A stretch of 64,000 bases of DNA from positions 1 to 64,000 of the forward strand of contig NZ_BOPO01000130.1 of assembly GCF_017312725.1 (NCBI RefSeq), read 5' to 3'. Below, piece by piece: positions 44,887 through 51,931 of this stretch. Position numbers and translations under genes: made by a program. Numbering within the stretch: position 1 is the first letter of the stretch; each line of letters begins with the position of its first letter. The stretch comes from Actinocatenispora comari (GTDB taxonomy: Bacteria; Actinomycetota; Actinomycetes; Mycobacteriales; Micromonosporaceae). The notes under the pieces were generated by a model. That model did no database searches, was not told where the DNA came from, and worked only from the letters and a program-made list of their open reading frames with translations.

Positions 44887-45990
44887 TCAGCCGGTGAGCC
44901 GGTCGGCGGCAGCGGCGACGTGCGCGTCGGTGGCGGTGAGCGCCACCCGCACGTGCCGGCCGCCGGCCGGGCCGTAGAACGCGCCGGGCGAGACCAGGAT
45001 GCCCCGCTCGGCGAGGAACTCGACGGTCTGCCAGCAGTCCTCGTCCCGGCTGGCCCACAGGTACAGGCCGGCCTGCGAGTGCTCGATCGCGAACCCGGCG
45101 GAGCCCAGCGCGGCACGCAGCAGCTCCCGCCGCCGGTCGTACCGCTGCCGTTGCGCGTCGACGTGCGCCGGGTCGCGCAGCGCGGCGGTCATCGCCGCCT
45201 GCACCGGCGTCGGCACGATCAGCCCGGCGTGCTTGCGCACCGCCAGCAGCTCGGCCACCAGCGCCGGGTCACCGGCGACGAACCCGGCCCGGTACCCGGC
45301 GAGGTTGGACCGCTTGGACAGCGAGTGCACCGCGAGCAGCCCGGTGAGGTCACCGTCGGACACGTCCGGATGCAGGATCGACACCGGCTGCTCGGCGCCG
45401 CCGAGCTCCAGGTAGCACTCGTCGCTGGCGACGATCACGCCGCGTTCCCGCGCCCAGGCGACCACCTTGCGCAGGTGGGTGACCGGCAAGATCTTGCCGG
45501 TCGGGTTCGCCGGCGAGTTGAGCCACAGCAACGCGACCCGGCGCGGGCCGATGGCGGTGAGCGAGTCGGCGGCCAGGCACTGCGCGCCGGCCAGCCGGGC
45601 CCCCACCTCGTACGTCGGGTAGGCCAGCCGCGGGATCACGACCAGATCGGCGGGGCCCAGCCCGAGCTGCGCCGGCAGCCCCGCGACCAGCTCCTTCGAG
45701 CCGATCGTCGGCAACACCGCGGCGGTGCCCGGCACCCCGAACCGGTCGCTCAGGTACGTCGAGATCGCGTCCCGCAGCTCCGGCGTGCCGGCGGTGGTCG
45801 GGTAGCCCGGTGCATCGCCGGCGGCGGCGAGCGCCGCCTGCACCAGCTCCGGCACCGGGTCGACCGGGGTACCCATGGACAGGTCGATCAGGCCGTCGGG
45901 ATGCGCCGCGGCCCGCGCCTTGTACGGGCTGAGCTGGTCCCACGGAAAATCGGGCAGCCGCGCCGAGACGCGACCGCCCGAATGCGGCAC
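44887..45990 (-). CDS. dapC: Succinyldiaminopimelate aminotransferase
   Basis: Fold-type I PLP aminotransferase of 367 residues. NSPANPTG at 158-165 binds the pyridine side, K226 in VHSLSKRSNLAGYRAGFVAG is the Schiff-base lysine, and HVRVALTATDAHV holds the carboxylate-binding Arg. LSMGTPVDPVPELVQAAL near the start is the usual DapC/Rv1178 pattern. GTG 45990 lies 11 bases after the ferredoxin stop; the frame continues upstream through the ferredoxin, which is rejected. With dapD and dapE nearby, the succinylase branch of DAP synthesis is well covered. Confidence 0.9.
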   Translation of the reverse strand: MPHSGGRVSARLPDFPWDQLSPYKARAAAHPDGLIDLSMGTPVDPVPELVQAALAAAGDAPGYPTTAGTPELRDAISTYLSDRFGVPGTAAVLPTIGSKELVAGLPAQLGLGPADLVVIPRLAYPTYEVGARLAGAQCLAADSLTAIGPRRVALLWLNSPANPTGKILPVTHLRKVVAWARERGVIVASDECYLELGGAEQPVSILHPDVSDGDLTGLLAVHSLSKRSNLAGYRAGFVAGDPALVAELLAVRKHAGLIVPTPVQAAMTAALRDPAHVDAQRQRYDRRRELLRAALGSAGFAIEHSQAGLYLWASRDEDCWQTVEFLAERGILVSPGAFYGPAGGRHVRVALTATDAHVAAAADRLTG

Positions 45991-46001
45991 CGGTGTCGCG
46001 C

Positions 46002-46328
46002 TCAGTGCGCGTTCTCCCGCGGCGGCAGGCCCACCACGACGCCGGCGTCCTTCTCGATCTTGCCGATCTTGGACGCGCCGCCGGGCGAGCCCAGGTCGTC
46101 GAAGAAGTCGTAGTTCGCCGAGATGTAGTCGCGCCACTGCTCCGGGACGTCGTCCTCGTAGAAGATGGCCTCGACCGGACAGACCGGCTCACATGCCCCG
46201 CAGTCGACACACTCGTCCGGGTGGATGTAGAGCATCCGGTTGCCCTCGTAGATGCAGTCGACCGGGCACTCTTCGATGCAGGCCTTGTCGATGACGTCGA
46301 CGCAGGGCTCGGCGATGATGTATGTCAC
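46002..46328 (-). CDS. fdxC: 7Fe ferredoxin FdxC/FdxA
   Basis: Electron carrier of 108 residues with both cluster motifs: C9, C17 and C50 for a 3Fe-4S cluster, and C21, C40, C43 and C46 for 4Fe-4S, with an extra C25. PCVDVIDKACIEECPVDC and CVDCGACEPVCPVEAI are the readable segments. The C-terminal 45-residue extension is normal for actinobacterial FdxA. GTG 46328 has GGAGAGGA upstream. It is the first gene of the fdxC-dapC pair, a conserved arrangement (M. tuberculosis Rv1177-Rv1178). Confidence 0.94.
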   Translation of the reverse strand: MTYIIAEPCVDVIDKACIEECPVDCIYEGNRMLYIHPDECVDCGACEPVCPVEAIFYEDDVPEQWRDYISANYDFFDDLGSPGGASKIGKIEKDAGVVVGLPPRENAH

Positions 46329-46509
46329 GGGTCGTCGTCCTCTCCGTTCCCGGCTGCCCGCGGTCCGCGTCGGCGCCGGCCGCGAGTCTCCGCCGCACAG
46401 CCTAGCTGCCGACCGGGCCGTCGTTCCGCCGCGGGGGTGTGGTGTCCCGCTCCCGGCGCCGGGCACCCCCGATCCGCCGCGGCCATCGATACTGCCGGAT
46501 AGTAGTGCC

Positions 46510-47490
46510 ATGCTGAGCAGCTCGGACGTGGGTCGGCGGGTGGTCGTTCGCCGCCGGGTGCAGGACGCGGCCGGCGCGCGCAGGTTCCTCGACGTCCTGG
46601 GCGAGCTCGTCGGCGCCGACGACACCGCGCTGTCGGTCCGGCCCGACCGCGGCGGGCCGGTGGTCACCGTGCCGCGGGACGAGGTCGAGGCCGCGAAGCC
46701 GGTACCGCCGCGGCGCCGCCGGGTCTCCCCGGTGCAGTTGCAGCACATCGCCGCCGCCACCTGGCAGCCGCTGCACCGCGACCAGCTCGGAGACTGGCTG
46801 CTGGGCAGCTCCGACGGCTGGACCCGGCGGGCCAACTCGGTCATCGCCGCCGGCGACCCGGGCCTGCCGCTGGCCGAGGCGATCGACGCCGTCGTCGCCT
46901 GGTACCGCCGGCACGACCAGCCGGCGCGCGCCCAGATCGTCGCGGCCGACCCGGACTCACCGACCGCCGCCGACGACCCGGACCTGCGCCGCGCCGCGGA
47001 GCTGGACGCCGCGCTCGCCGCCCGCGGCTGGCCGGCCGAGGCGCCGACGATGCTGCTCACCGCGCCGATCGACCGGCTGCGTACCGCGCCCCGGCCGGCC
47101 GGGCTGCCGCCGGTCGAGCTGTCCGCCGCGCCCACCCCGGACTGGCTCGCGATGTTCGGCGCCCGCAAGGGCCTCGCCCCCGCCGCGACCGCCGTGCTCA
47201 CCGCCGGCGACACCCACTTCGCGCAGGTACGCCTCGACGGCACGCTGGCCGCCATCGGCCGCGGCGCGGTCGCCGACGGGCATCTCGGGCTCAGCGCGAT
47301 CGAGGTGGCACCGCGGTTTCGCCGTCGTGGCCTGGCCCGGCACGTCCTGGCCGCCCTGGCCGACGCCGCCTTCGACCACGCCCACACCGCGTTCCTCCAG
47401 GTGGAAGACGACAACACCGCCGCCCGCGCCCTCTACTCTCGCCTCACCTTCCACCCCCACCACCACTACCACTACCGCACCGCCCCGTAA
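46510..47490 (+). CDS. GNAT-family N-acetyltransferase
   Basis: A 326-residue protein. An N-terminal beta-rich module (GRRVVVRRRVQDAAG to VVTVPRDEVEAAKPVPPRR) precedes a long helical region and a C-terminal GNAT domain. Acetyl-CoA motif A is LSAIEVAPRFRRRGLARHVL (R-R-x-G-x-A), and ALYSRLTFHPHHHYHY closes it with a His-rich tail. The acceptor is unknown. ATG 46510 is used. The gene diverges from fdxC, an arrangement I associate with actinobacterial fdxA loci. Confidence 0.82.
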   Translation: MLSSSDVGRRVVVRRRVQDAAGARRFLDVLGELVGADDTALSVRPDRGGPVVTVPRDEVEAAKPVPPRRRRVSPVQLQHIAAATWQPLHRDQLGDWLLGSSDGWTRRANSVIAAGDPGLPLAEAIDAVVAWYRRHDQPARAQIVAADPDSPTAADDPDLRRAAELDAALAARGWPAEAPTMLLTAPIDRLRTAPRPAGLPPVELSAAPTPDWLAMFGARKGLAPAATAVLTAGDTHFAQVRLDGTLAAIGRGAVADGHLGLSAIEVAPRFRRRGLARHVLAALADAAFDHAHTAFLQVEDDNTAARALYSRLTFHPHHHYHYRTAP

Positions 47491-47534
47491 CCCCGAGACC
47501 ATCAACCCCGAGGCACCCAGCCCCCCCAAGCCAG

Positions 47535-47602
47535 CCAGGTACCCGAAGCAGCCGAGTACTCCAAGCGGCCAGGTACTCAAAGCGGCCAGGTACTCGAAGC
47601 GG
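47535..47602. repeat. 17-bp tandem repeat, four units
   Basis: Four head-to-tail 17-bp units of type CCAGGTACTCGAAGCGG (47535-47551, 47552-47568, 47569-47585 and 47586-47602) follow the GNAT gene. The first two are degenerate and the last two differ by one base. The whole 47491-47906 gap (416 bases) between convergent genes is non-coding and contains this repeat, two hairpins and a 19-bp repeat. Confidence 0.8.
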
Positions 47603-47696
47603 CCAGGCGCTGTCCGACCACCAGCACCGGCCCCCGCCCTTCCGAGGTGGCCAGGCGGCGTCAGGATCTCGTCCCCGCTCCCCCGACGGGGGATGG

Positions 47697-47760
47697 TCAA
47701 GGGGGCGAAGGCCCCCTTGACGGGGAAGGAGCGCGAGGAGGGGGCGAAGCCCTCTCCTCG
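47697..47760. terminator. Paired GGGGCGAAG hairpins between convergent genes
   Basis: Hairpin 1: TCAAGGGGGC (47697-47706), loop GAAG, GCCCCCTTGA (47711-47720), a perfect 10-bp stem. Hairpin 2: 47734-47760, CGAGGAGGGGGC with loop GAA and GCCCTCTCCTCG, with one mismatch. Both share a GGGGGCGAAG core. They can act as a bidirectional terminator for the GNAT gene and the opposing membrane-protein gene. A dispersed REP-like element is the alternative. Confidence 0.6.
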
Positions 47761-47820
47761 CATCCCCCACGCGGGCTCAAACCGCGAACAGAGGTGGCCT
47801 TCGCACCACCAGCCCGGTCG

Positions 47821-47888
47821 CACCTCAGCGCCTCAGGCGCACCTCAGCGCCTCAGACGCACCTCAGCGCCTCGGGCGCACCTCGGCGC
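47821..47888. repeat. 19-bp tandem repeat, about 3.5 units
   Basis: Units CACCTCAGCGCCTCAGGCG, CACCTCAGCGCCTCAGACG, CACCTCAGCGCCTCGGGCG and a partial CACCTCGGCGC run head to tail just before the 3' end of the membrane-protein gene. There is no spacer, so this is a tandem repeat and not a CRISPR array. Confidence 0.85.
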
Positions 47889-47906
47889 ACAGAGGTGCCC
47901 CCCGGT

Positions 47907-48374
47907 TCAGCGCTTGGCGGTACGGCGGGGCTTCGCGCGCAGCCGCTGCTCCTGGTACTTCCACGCCCGCCCGGTCCGGTCCTGCCCGACCGCAAGCACG
48001 ATCAACGCCCCGACCAGCGCCCCGATCGCGCAGAGCACGAAGCAGACCCCGAGCAGCCGCAGGTAGATGGAGGCGCCACCGGCGAACGGGTCGAGCCCGA
48101 CGAACAGCGGGCTGACCATCGTGGTCAGCAGGCTGCCGAGGATGATCGCGAGCCCCACCTCACCGACCACCCGAACGATCTCGTACCGCCGGGTCCACCG
48201 GAAGCCCGCGTACCCGGCGACGACCGCCATCGCGATCATCGAGTACAGGCTGGCCATGAACATCTGCTGGTCACCGTCGATGCCGGCCGCGTACACCACC
48301 ACCCGGCCGATCACGTTGATCACGAACAGGGCAAGGGCGACCAGCACGACCGGCGTCCAGCGGTGACGCAACAC
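47907..48374 (-). CDS. Four-helix membrane protein of unknown function
   Basis: A 155-residue protein with four hydrophobic segments (about 8-30, 42-60, 72-92 and 105-130) and a basic C-terminal tail (YQEQRLRAKPRRTAKR) that is probably cytoplasmic. GTG 48374 is the only reasonable start. I recognise no family signature. It lies downstream of the DUF6113 gene by 177 bases on the same strand and could be part of the mshB transcript. Confidence 0.72.
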   Translation of the reverse strand: MLRHRWTPVVLVALALFVINVIGRVVVYAAGIDGDQQMFMASLYSMIAMAVVAGYAGFRWTRRYEIVRVVGEVGLAIILGSLLTTMVSPLFVGLDPFAGGASIYLRLLGVCFVLCAIGALVGALIVLAVGQDRTGRAWKYQEQRLRAKPRRTAKR

Positions 48375-48551
48375 GAGAATTACCCCTCAGTCCTCGGCGA
48401 GGCGCGCCGGTCGACGCCGGCACCGGTACGGCCGGCTTCGAGGTCCAGTTCTTTCTGGCGCAGTCTCCTGGCGCGAATCCGGCCACAGAATGCCCAACCA
48501 ACCTGTGTGCCGGCAAGGCCGGCACCGCAAACCCGGCGCAAAGCGGCGGGG

Positions 48552-48977
48552 TCACCGGCGGCGGGGTACGACGACCAGGTAGGCGCCGACCGCGACCGAC
48601 GCGGCGCCGAGAAGCAGCAGCGCGAGCGGCACCCAGTCGCCGCCGACCAGTACGGTGTCGCCGGCCGCGGTCTGGCTGCTCAGCACGATCGTGAGCGCGA
48701 ACCAGACCAGCCCGGGCAGCAGCGCGACGAACCGGTTGCCGGTCACCGCGTGCGCGAACCGCATCAGGGCGATGTTGCCGACGACCGCGAGCAGCAGGCA
48801 GATCGGCACCCGCACGCCGCCGAGCCGCAGCGGCACCAGGAACGCCTCCAGCAGGGTGGCGACGACCGCGCCCCACACCGCGACGAGGCCGCCGGCGATC
48901 CGCAGCGCCAGGTCGAACGGGCCGCCCGGCCGGGTCGCCGAACGTGCGGCGTCCGGCGGGTCGCGGCGGCTGGTCAT
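48552..48977 (-). CDS. DUF6113-like membrane protein next to mshB
   Basis: A 141-residue protein with about four hydrophobic segments after a 20-residue charged N-terminus. [20 protein letters not shown] and [19 protein letters not shown] fit the small membrane proteins encoded after mshB in actinobacteria (as Rv1171 after Rv1170). Its ATG overlaps the mshB stop (ATGA), indicating coupled translation. Function unknown; the constant linkage suggests a role with mycothiol synthesis or a neighbouring envelope process. Confidence 0.75.
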   Translation of the reverse strand: MTSRRDPPDAARSATRPGGPFDLALRIAGGLVAVWGAVVATLLEAFLVPLRLGGVRVPICLLLAVVGNIALMRFAHAVTGNRFVALLPGLVWFALTIVLSSQTAAGDTVLVGGDWVPLALLLLGAASVAVGAYLVVVPRRR

Positions 48978-49867
48978 GCGCGCAGCGTAGTCGTCCCGAC
49001 CTCGGCTTCGGTCGCCGGCCCGTCCTCGGCGACGCCGGCGAACAGGTCGTCCTCCCAGCCGTCCGGCACGCCGCGGGCACCGACCGCGAGCCGGAAGTAC
49101 TCGACGCCGAGCGCGCCACCGTCCGCGTCGGCGAGCGTGTTCAGCCAGTTGTCCGGCGGGATCTGGGTCGGGTACGCGCGGATCGCGGCGGACTTCGCGG
49201 CCGCGAACGCGGCACCGTCCACCCGGGCCGCGATCTCCTCGTCCGCGCACCCGAACGGCAGGTCCTCGACCGTACGGGCGTCCCCGAACGGGTTGTCCGC
49301 CCGCTCGGCGAACTCGGCCATCCGGTCGGCGAAGATGCTGCGCGGCACCGCCGTCCAGTAGATCTTCTGCACCTGCCAGTCGGGCGCGGCGAGCTCGGCG
49401 CCGCGCATCGCGACCCGGTGCGCCTGGATGTGGTCCGGGTGCCCGTAGAACCCGTTCGGGTCGTACGTGACGAGCACCTGCGGCCGGGTCTCGCGGATGA
49501 CGTCGGCGACGAGCGCGGCGCCGGTGTCGACCTCGGCGCGCCAGAACGCGCGCGGGTGGTCGTTCGCCGGGGTGCCCATCATGCCGGAGTCGCGGAAGTG
49601 GCCGGCGCCGCCGAGGAACCGCGCGTCGGTCAGCCCCAGCGCCGCGGTGGCCGCCCGCCACTCGGCGATCCGGTACCCGCCGAGCTGGTCGGCCTGGTCG
49701 GCGGCGAGCTGCGCGAGCTCCGGTACGTGGATCTCGCCTTCCTCGCCGAGGGTGCAGGTGACGAGGGTGACCTGGGCGCCTTCCGAGACGTACCGGGCGA
49801 TCGTGGCCCCGGTGCCGATCACCTCGTCGTCCGGATGGGCGTGCACCAGCAGCAGCCGACGGCTCAT
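48974..49867 (-). CDS. mshB: MshB, N-acetyl-glucosaminyl-inositol deacetylase (mycothiol synthesis)
   Basis: Zinc-dependent deacetylase of 297 residues acting on GlcNAc-inositol in mycothiol synthesis. H11, D13 and D14 in [13 protein letters not shown] and H143/H146 in [13 protein letters not shown] form the metal and acid/base set. [17 protein letters not shown] and [10 protein letters not shown] separate MshB from general LmbE proteins, although the mycothiol S-conjugate amidase Mca is a close relative. ATG 49867 follows GGGAGGA. It is the start of the mshB-DUF6113 pair. Confidence 0.92.
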   Translation of the reverse strand: MSRRLLLVHAHPDDEVIGTGATIARYVSEGAQVTLVTCTLGEEGEIHVPELAQLAADQADQLGGYRIAEWRAATAALGLTDARFLGGAGHFRDSGMMGTPANDHPRAFWRAEVDTGAALVADVIRETRPQVLVTYDPNGFYGHPDHIQAHRVAMRGAELAAPDWQVQKIYWTAVPRSIFADRMAEFAERADNPFGDARTVEDLPFGCADEEIAARVDGAAFAAAKSAAIRAYPTQIPPDNWLNTLADADGGALGVEYFRLAVGARGVPDGWEDDLFAGVAEDGPATEAEVGTTTLRA

Positions 49868-50076
49868 CGATGTTCCTCCCCGGTACCGGCGTGTGCGCCC
49901 AACATATCCCGGCCGCCTCCACGGTCCTGCGGGCACGGCAACGGTGTCCCGACCAGCACGGACCGGTGGCTCAGGCACCGGCGGGGCGGCCGCCACGGAC
50001 CGGCGGGCACGGCAACGGTCGGCCGCTGCACCAACGGGTGGTGTCGCGGCCGACCGTCGTCAACCTGTCTCGGTGC

Positions 50077-50286
50077 TCAGCCGTCCAGGCGGCCGCCCTT
50101 GACCATCGCGGTGAAGGACGTCCAGTCGGTCGGCGCCACCGTCAAGGCAGGACCCTGCGGATCCTTGCTGTCTCGGATGGCGACAATTCCGGGCAGGTTC
50201 CGTGCCACCTCTACGCATGCACCCGAGCCGTTGCTCCGGGTACTCTTGCGCCAGAGGGCGCGGGTCAGGTCTGGCGAGGACATCAT
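50077..50286 (-). CDS. DUF397 domain protein
   Basis: A 69-residue protein: LTRALWRKSTRSNGSGACVEVARNLPG, then VAIRDSKDPQGPALTVAPTDWTSF, the DUF397 hallmark pattern. Small DUF397 proteins pair with XRE/DUF5753 regulators in actinomycetes, and several such pairs control development or antibiotic production. ATG 50286 has AAAGGAG at good spacing; a second ATG follows at once. It lies 42 bases after the XRE gene on the same strand. Confidence 0.92.
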   Translation of the reverse strand: MMSSPDLTRALWRKSTRSNGSGACVEVARNLPGIVAIRDSKDPQGPALTVAPTDWTSFTAMVKGGRLDG

Positions 50287-50328
50287 CCCGCGCTCCTTTC
50301 TCTTCAGTAGGGCAGGCCCCAGGTAGGT

Positions 50329-51180
50329 CTAGAGCCTGTTTATTGCCTCGGAGATCATCTCCTCGGATCGACGCACACCGACCGCTGTCGCACGCAAATG
50401 GTCGAACAGGGTCGTGTATTGCTCGACCTCGTCGATTTCCTCCAAGTAGAGGCTACCTGCTCTGGTCTCCAGATACACGCACGGAGTGTCACCAGCCTCC
50501 GGAAACCGGAGGATGAAGAACGCGGATCCCATGGAGCCGTGTTCGCCCGCCTCGAACGAAAGCACCTGAATGTCATTGCCCGGTTGCACCGCGACGTCAG
50601 CCAGCCGCTTGAGCTGGTTGCGCATCACGTCGCGGCTGCCGACGATGCGGTGCAGCACCGCCTCGTCCAGCACCACCCACAGCTTCGGTGGGTGTTCCAG
50701 CCGCTGCTCCTGCCGCTGAAGTCGCAGCTCAACGCGGCGTTCGATGCCTTCCGGGGTTTCGTCCGGGTGCTCCGCGCGGATCACCGCGCGGGCGTAGTCG
50801 GCGGTCTGTAGCAGGCCTGGTACGAGCTGCGGCTCGTACTCGCTGATGTGGCTGGCCTCCGATTCCAGCCCGACGTAGGTGTCGAACCAGCCGGGCAGCA
50901 CGTCGTTCCAGCGCTGCCACCACCCCCGGGTACGGGCCTGCCGAGCGACGTCGGAGATCTGCTCGATGTCACTCTCCGCGACACCGTACAGCCGCATCAG
51001 TGCGGCGACGGTGGCGACCTGCGGCGTCGACTCGGCGTTCTCGATCCGGCTGATGGCCGACTTGCTCAGGCCGACCTGCCGGCCGGCCTCCTCCGCCGAC
51101 ATTCCGGTCCGGGCTCGCAGTCGACGCAGCTCGGCAGCGATGCGGCGGCGCTTGACGGTGGGGCTGGTCCTGGTCGACAT
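50329..51180 (-). CDS. XRE-family regulator with DUF5753 domain
   Basis: A 283-residue regulator. The N-terminal helix-turn-helix is AELRRLRARTGMSAEEAGR followed by LSKSAISRIENAESTP (about 16-52). The C-terminal DUF5753 region (about 95-275) contains LVPGLLQTADYARAVI and VGSRDVMRNQLKRLA and is thought to bind a ligand or partner. ATG 51180 (MSTRTSPTVK) is chosen. With DUF397 it forms the common actinomycete pair, and it faces a small-ORF pair across a 304-base gap. Confidence 0.92.
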   Translation of the reverse strand: MSTRTSPTVKRRRIAAELRRLRARTGMSAEEAGRQVGLSKSAISRIENAESTPQVATVAALMRLYGVAESDIEQISDVARQARTRGWWQRWNDVLPGWFDTYVGLESEASHISEYEPQLVPGLLQTADYARAVIRAEHPDETPEGIERRVELRLQRQEQRLEHPPKLWVVLDEAVLHRIVGSRDVMRNQLKRLADVAVQPGNDIQVLSFEAGEHGSMGSAFFILRFPEAGDTPCVYLETRAGSLYLEEIDEVEQYTTLFDHLRATAVGVRRSEEMISEAINRL

Positions 51181-51484
51181 GTGCACATGGTGCAACAAGA
51201 CCGGTATCCGACGCCATGGCCGGGCCCCCCGATCGGACAACTGATCCTGCCGGCGACGCACAGCCAGTGCGACGAAACGCTCCGGGTCGAATTTCGGGAG
51301 TTGCGTATTGGGTTGTTAACGCGCACACTGTCCAGGACCGGCATCGCCATCTGAAACGTCCGGCTCGCCGGTCCGTCCAAGCCACGGGCGTCGTCGCCTC
51401 GCCAGACCAGGCGGCGACGCCCGTGATCGGCCGGCCGGGCTCGTCCGTACCGCGAGCCCGGCCCAAGAGGCTGATGGGGGCCTC
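51181..51484. other. Long intergenic region between XRE gene and small ORFs
   Basis: These 304 bases hold the divergent control region. There is an A/T-richer patch near 51290-51320 (GTATTGGGTTGTTAACGC), the most promoter-like sequence, but I could not place -35 and -10 boxes with proper spacing. The right end enters the hairpin at 51476. No conserved coding sequence is evident on either strand. Confidence 0.4.
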
Positions 51485-51514
51485 ATGATCGACTCGCTCG
51501 ATGACGAGGCCCCC
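51476..51514 (+). promoter_or_regulatory. Strong hairpin over a putative start codon
   Basis: Outer arms GGGGGCCTC (51476-51484) and GAGGCCCCC (51506-51514) are perfect. Inside, ATCGA (51488-51492) pairs with TCGAT (51498-51502) around CTCGC, leaving symmetric three-base internal loops. The left loop is exactly the ATG of the 33-codon ORF, so folding could hide its start. It could alternatively be a terminator for readthrough from the left. Confidence 0.55.
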
Positions 51515-51586
51515 CGTCGACCTCTGACGAAGGAGGGGGCCACCGTGGCCGCCAGTCGTCAGCAGCATCGGGGTGACCGATCATGA
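51485..51586 (+). CDS. Possible 33-residue leader ORF
   Basis: ATG 51485 opens 33 codons (MIDSLDDEAPRRPL and onward) ending in a TGA that overlaps the next ATG (ATGA). A second in-frame start, GTG 51545, lies behind AAGGAGGGGG at good spacing and would give only 13 codons. The product is highly charged, with no family I know. Either form would feed ribosomes into the 73-codon gene. Coding status is uncertain. Confidence 0.35.
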   Translation: MIDSLDDEAPRRPLTKEGATVAASRQQHRGDRS

Positions 51587-51804
51587 GCGCCGTGTGCGGC
51601 GTGCTGCCACGTGCCGGCGAAACGGTCCTGATCGGCCCGTCCGCCGGTCCACACTTCAGCACCAACTACTGGTTCCGGGTCACCGGAGTGCGCTCGTCGT
51701 CCGAGAACGGCTGGGTCTATCTCGACGGCTTCGACCCGCTCGTCGGCGACGACACCGAGCGCAGCCTCTTCGTCCGGATAGAAGGCCTCGTCATCCGCCG
51801 CTGA
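51583..51804 (+). CDS. Small hypothetical protein, 73 residues
   Basis: Starts in an ATGA overlap with the preceding small ORF. The sequence (VCGVLPRAGETVLIGPSAGP, FSTNYWFRVTGVRSS and YLDGFDPLVGDDTERSLFVRIEGLVIRR) looks like a small beta-barrel, and codon use is normal for the genome. I recognise no family. It is divergent from the XRE/DUF397 regulators, a position where such regulators often control a small partner gene. Confidence 0.55.
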   Translation: MSAVCGVLPRAGETVLIGPSAGPHFSTNYWFRVTGVRSSSENGWVYLDGFDPLVGDDTERSLFVRIEGLVIRR

Positions 51805-51901
51805 GCGTCGGCGGACTCAGGACGACGCTGGCCGCGTTGTCGTCGGGCCCGAGTGGCTCCGCCACACGGGCCCTCCTCCGCCTTGCCAGCCCCGCCCTGA
51901 G

Positions 51902-51918
51902 CCTCGCCGGCGGCGAGG
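51902..51918 (-). terminator. GC hairpin after array copy 1
   Basis: CCTCGC and GCGAGG pair around CGGCG at 51902-51918, 13 bases past the stop of the first array gene in its direction of transcription. It probably ends the leftward transcript of copies 3-2-1 before the small-ORF region. Confidence 0.45.
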
Positions 51919-51931
51919 GATCGAACAAGGG

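Noticed and set aside
47821-47888. Possible CRISPR array
   Set aside because: Units are 19 bp, directly adjacent with no spacers and degenerate; no cas genes are present.
51476-51514. Inverted repeat as an insertion-sequence end
   Set aside because: No transposase fragment, target duplication or second matching end is visible nearby.
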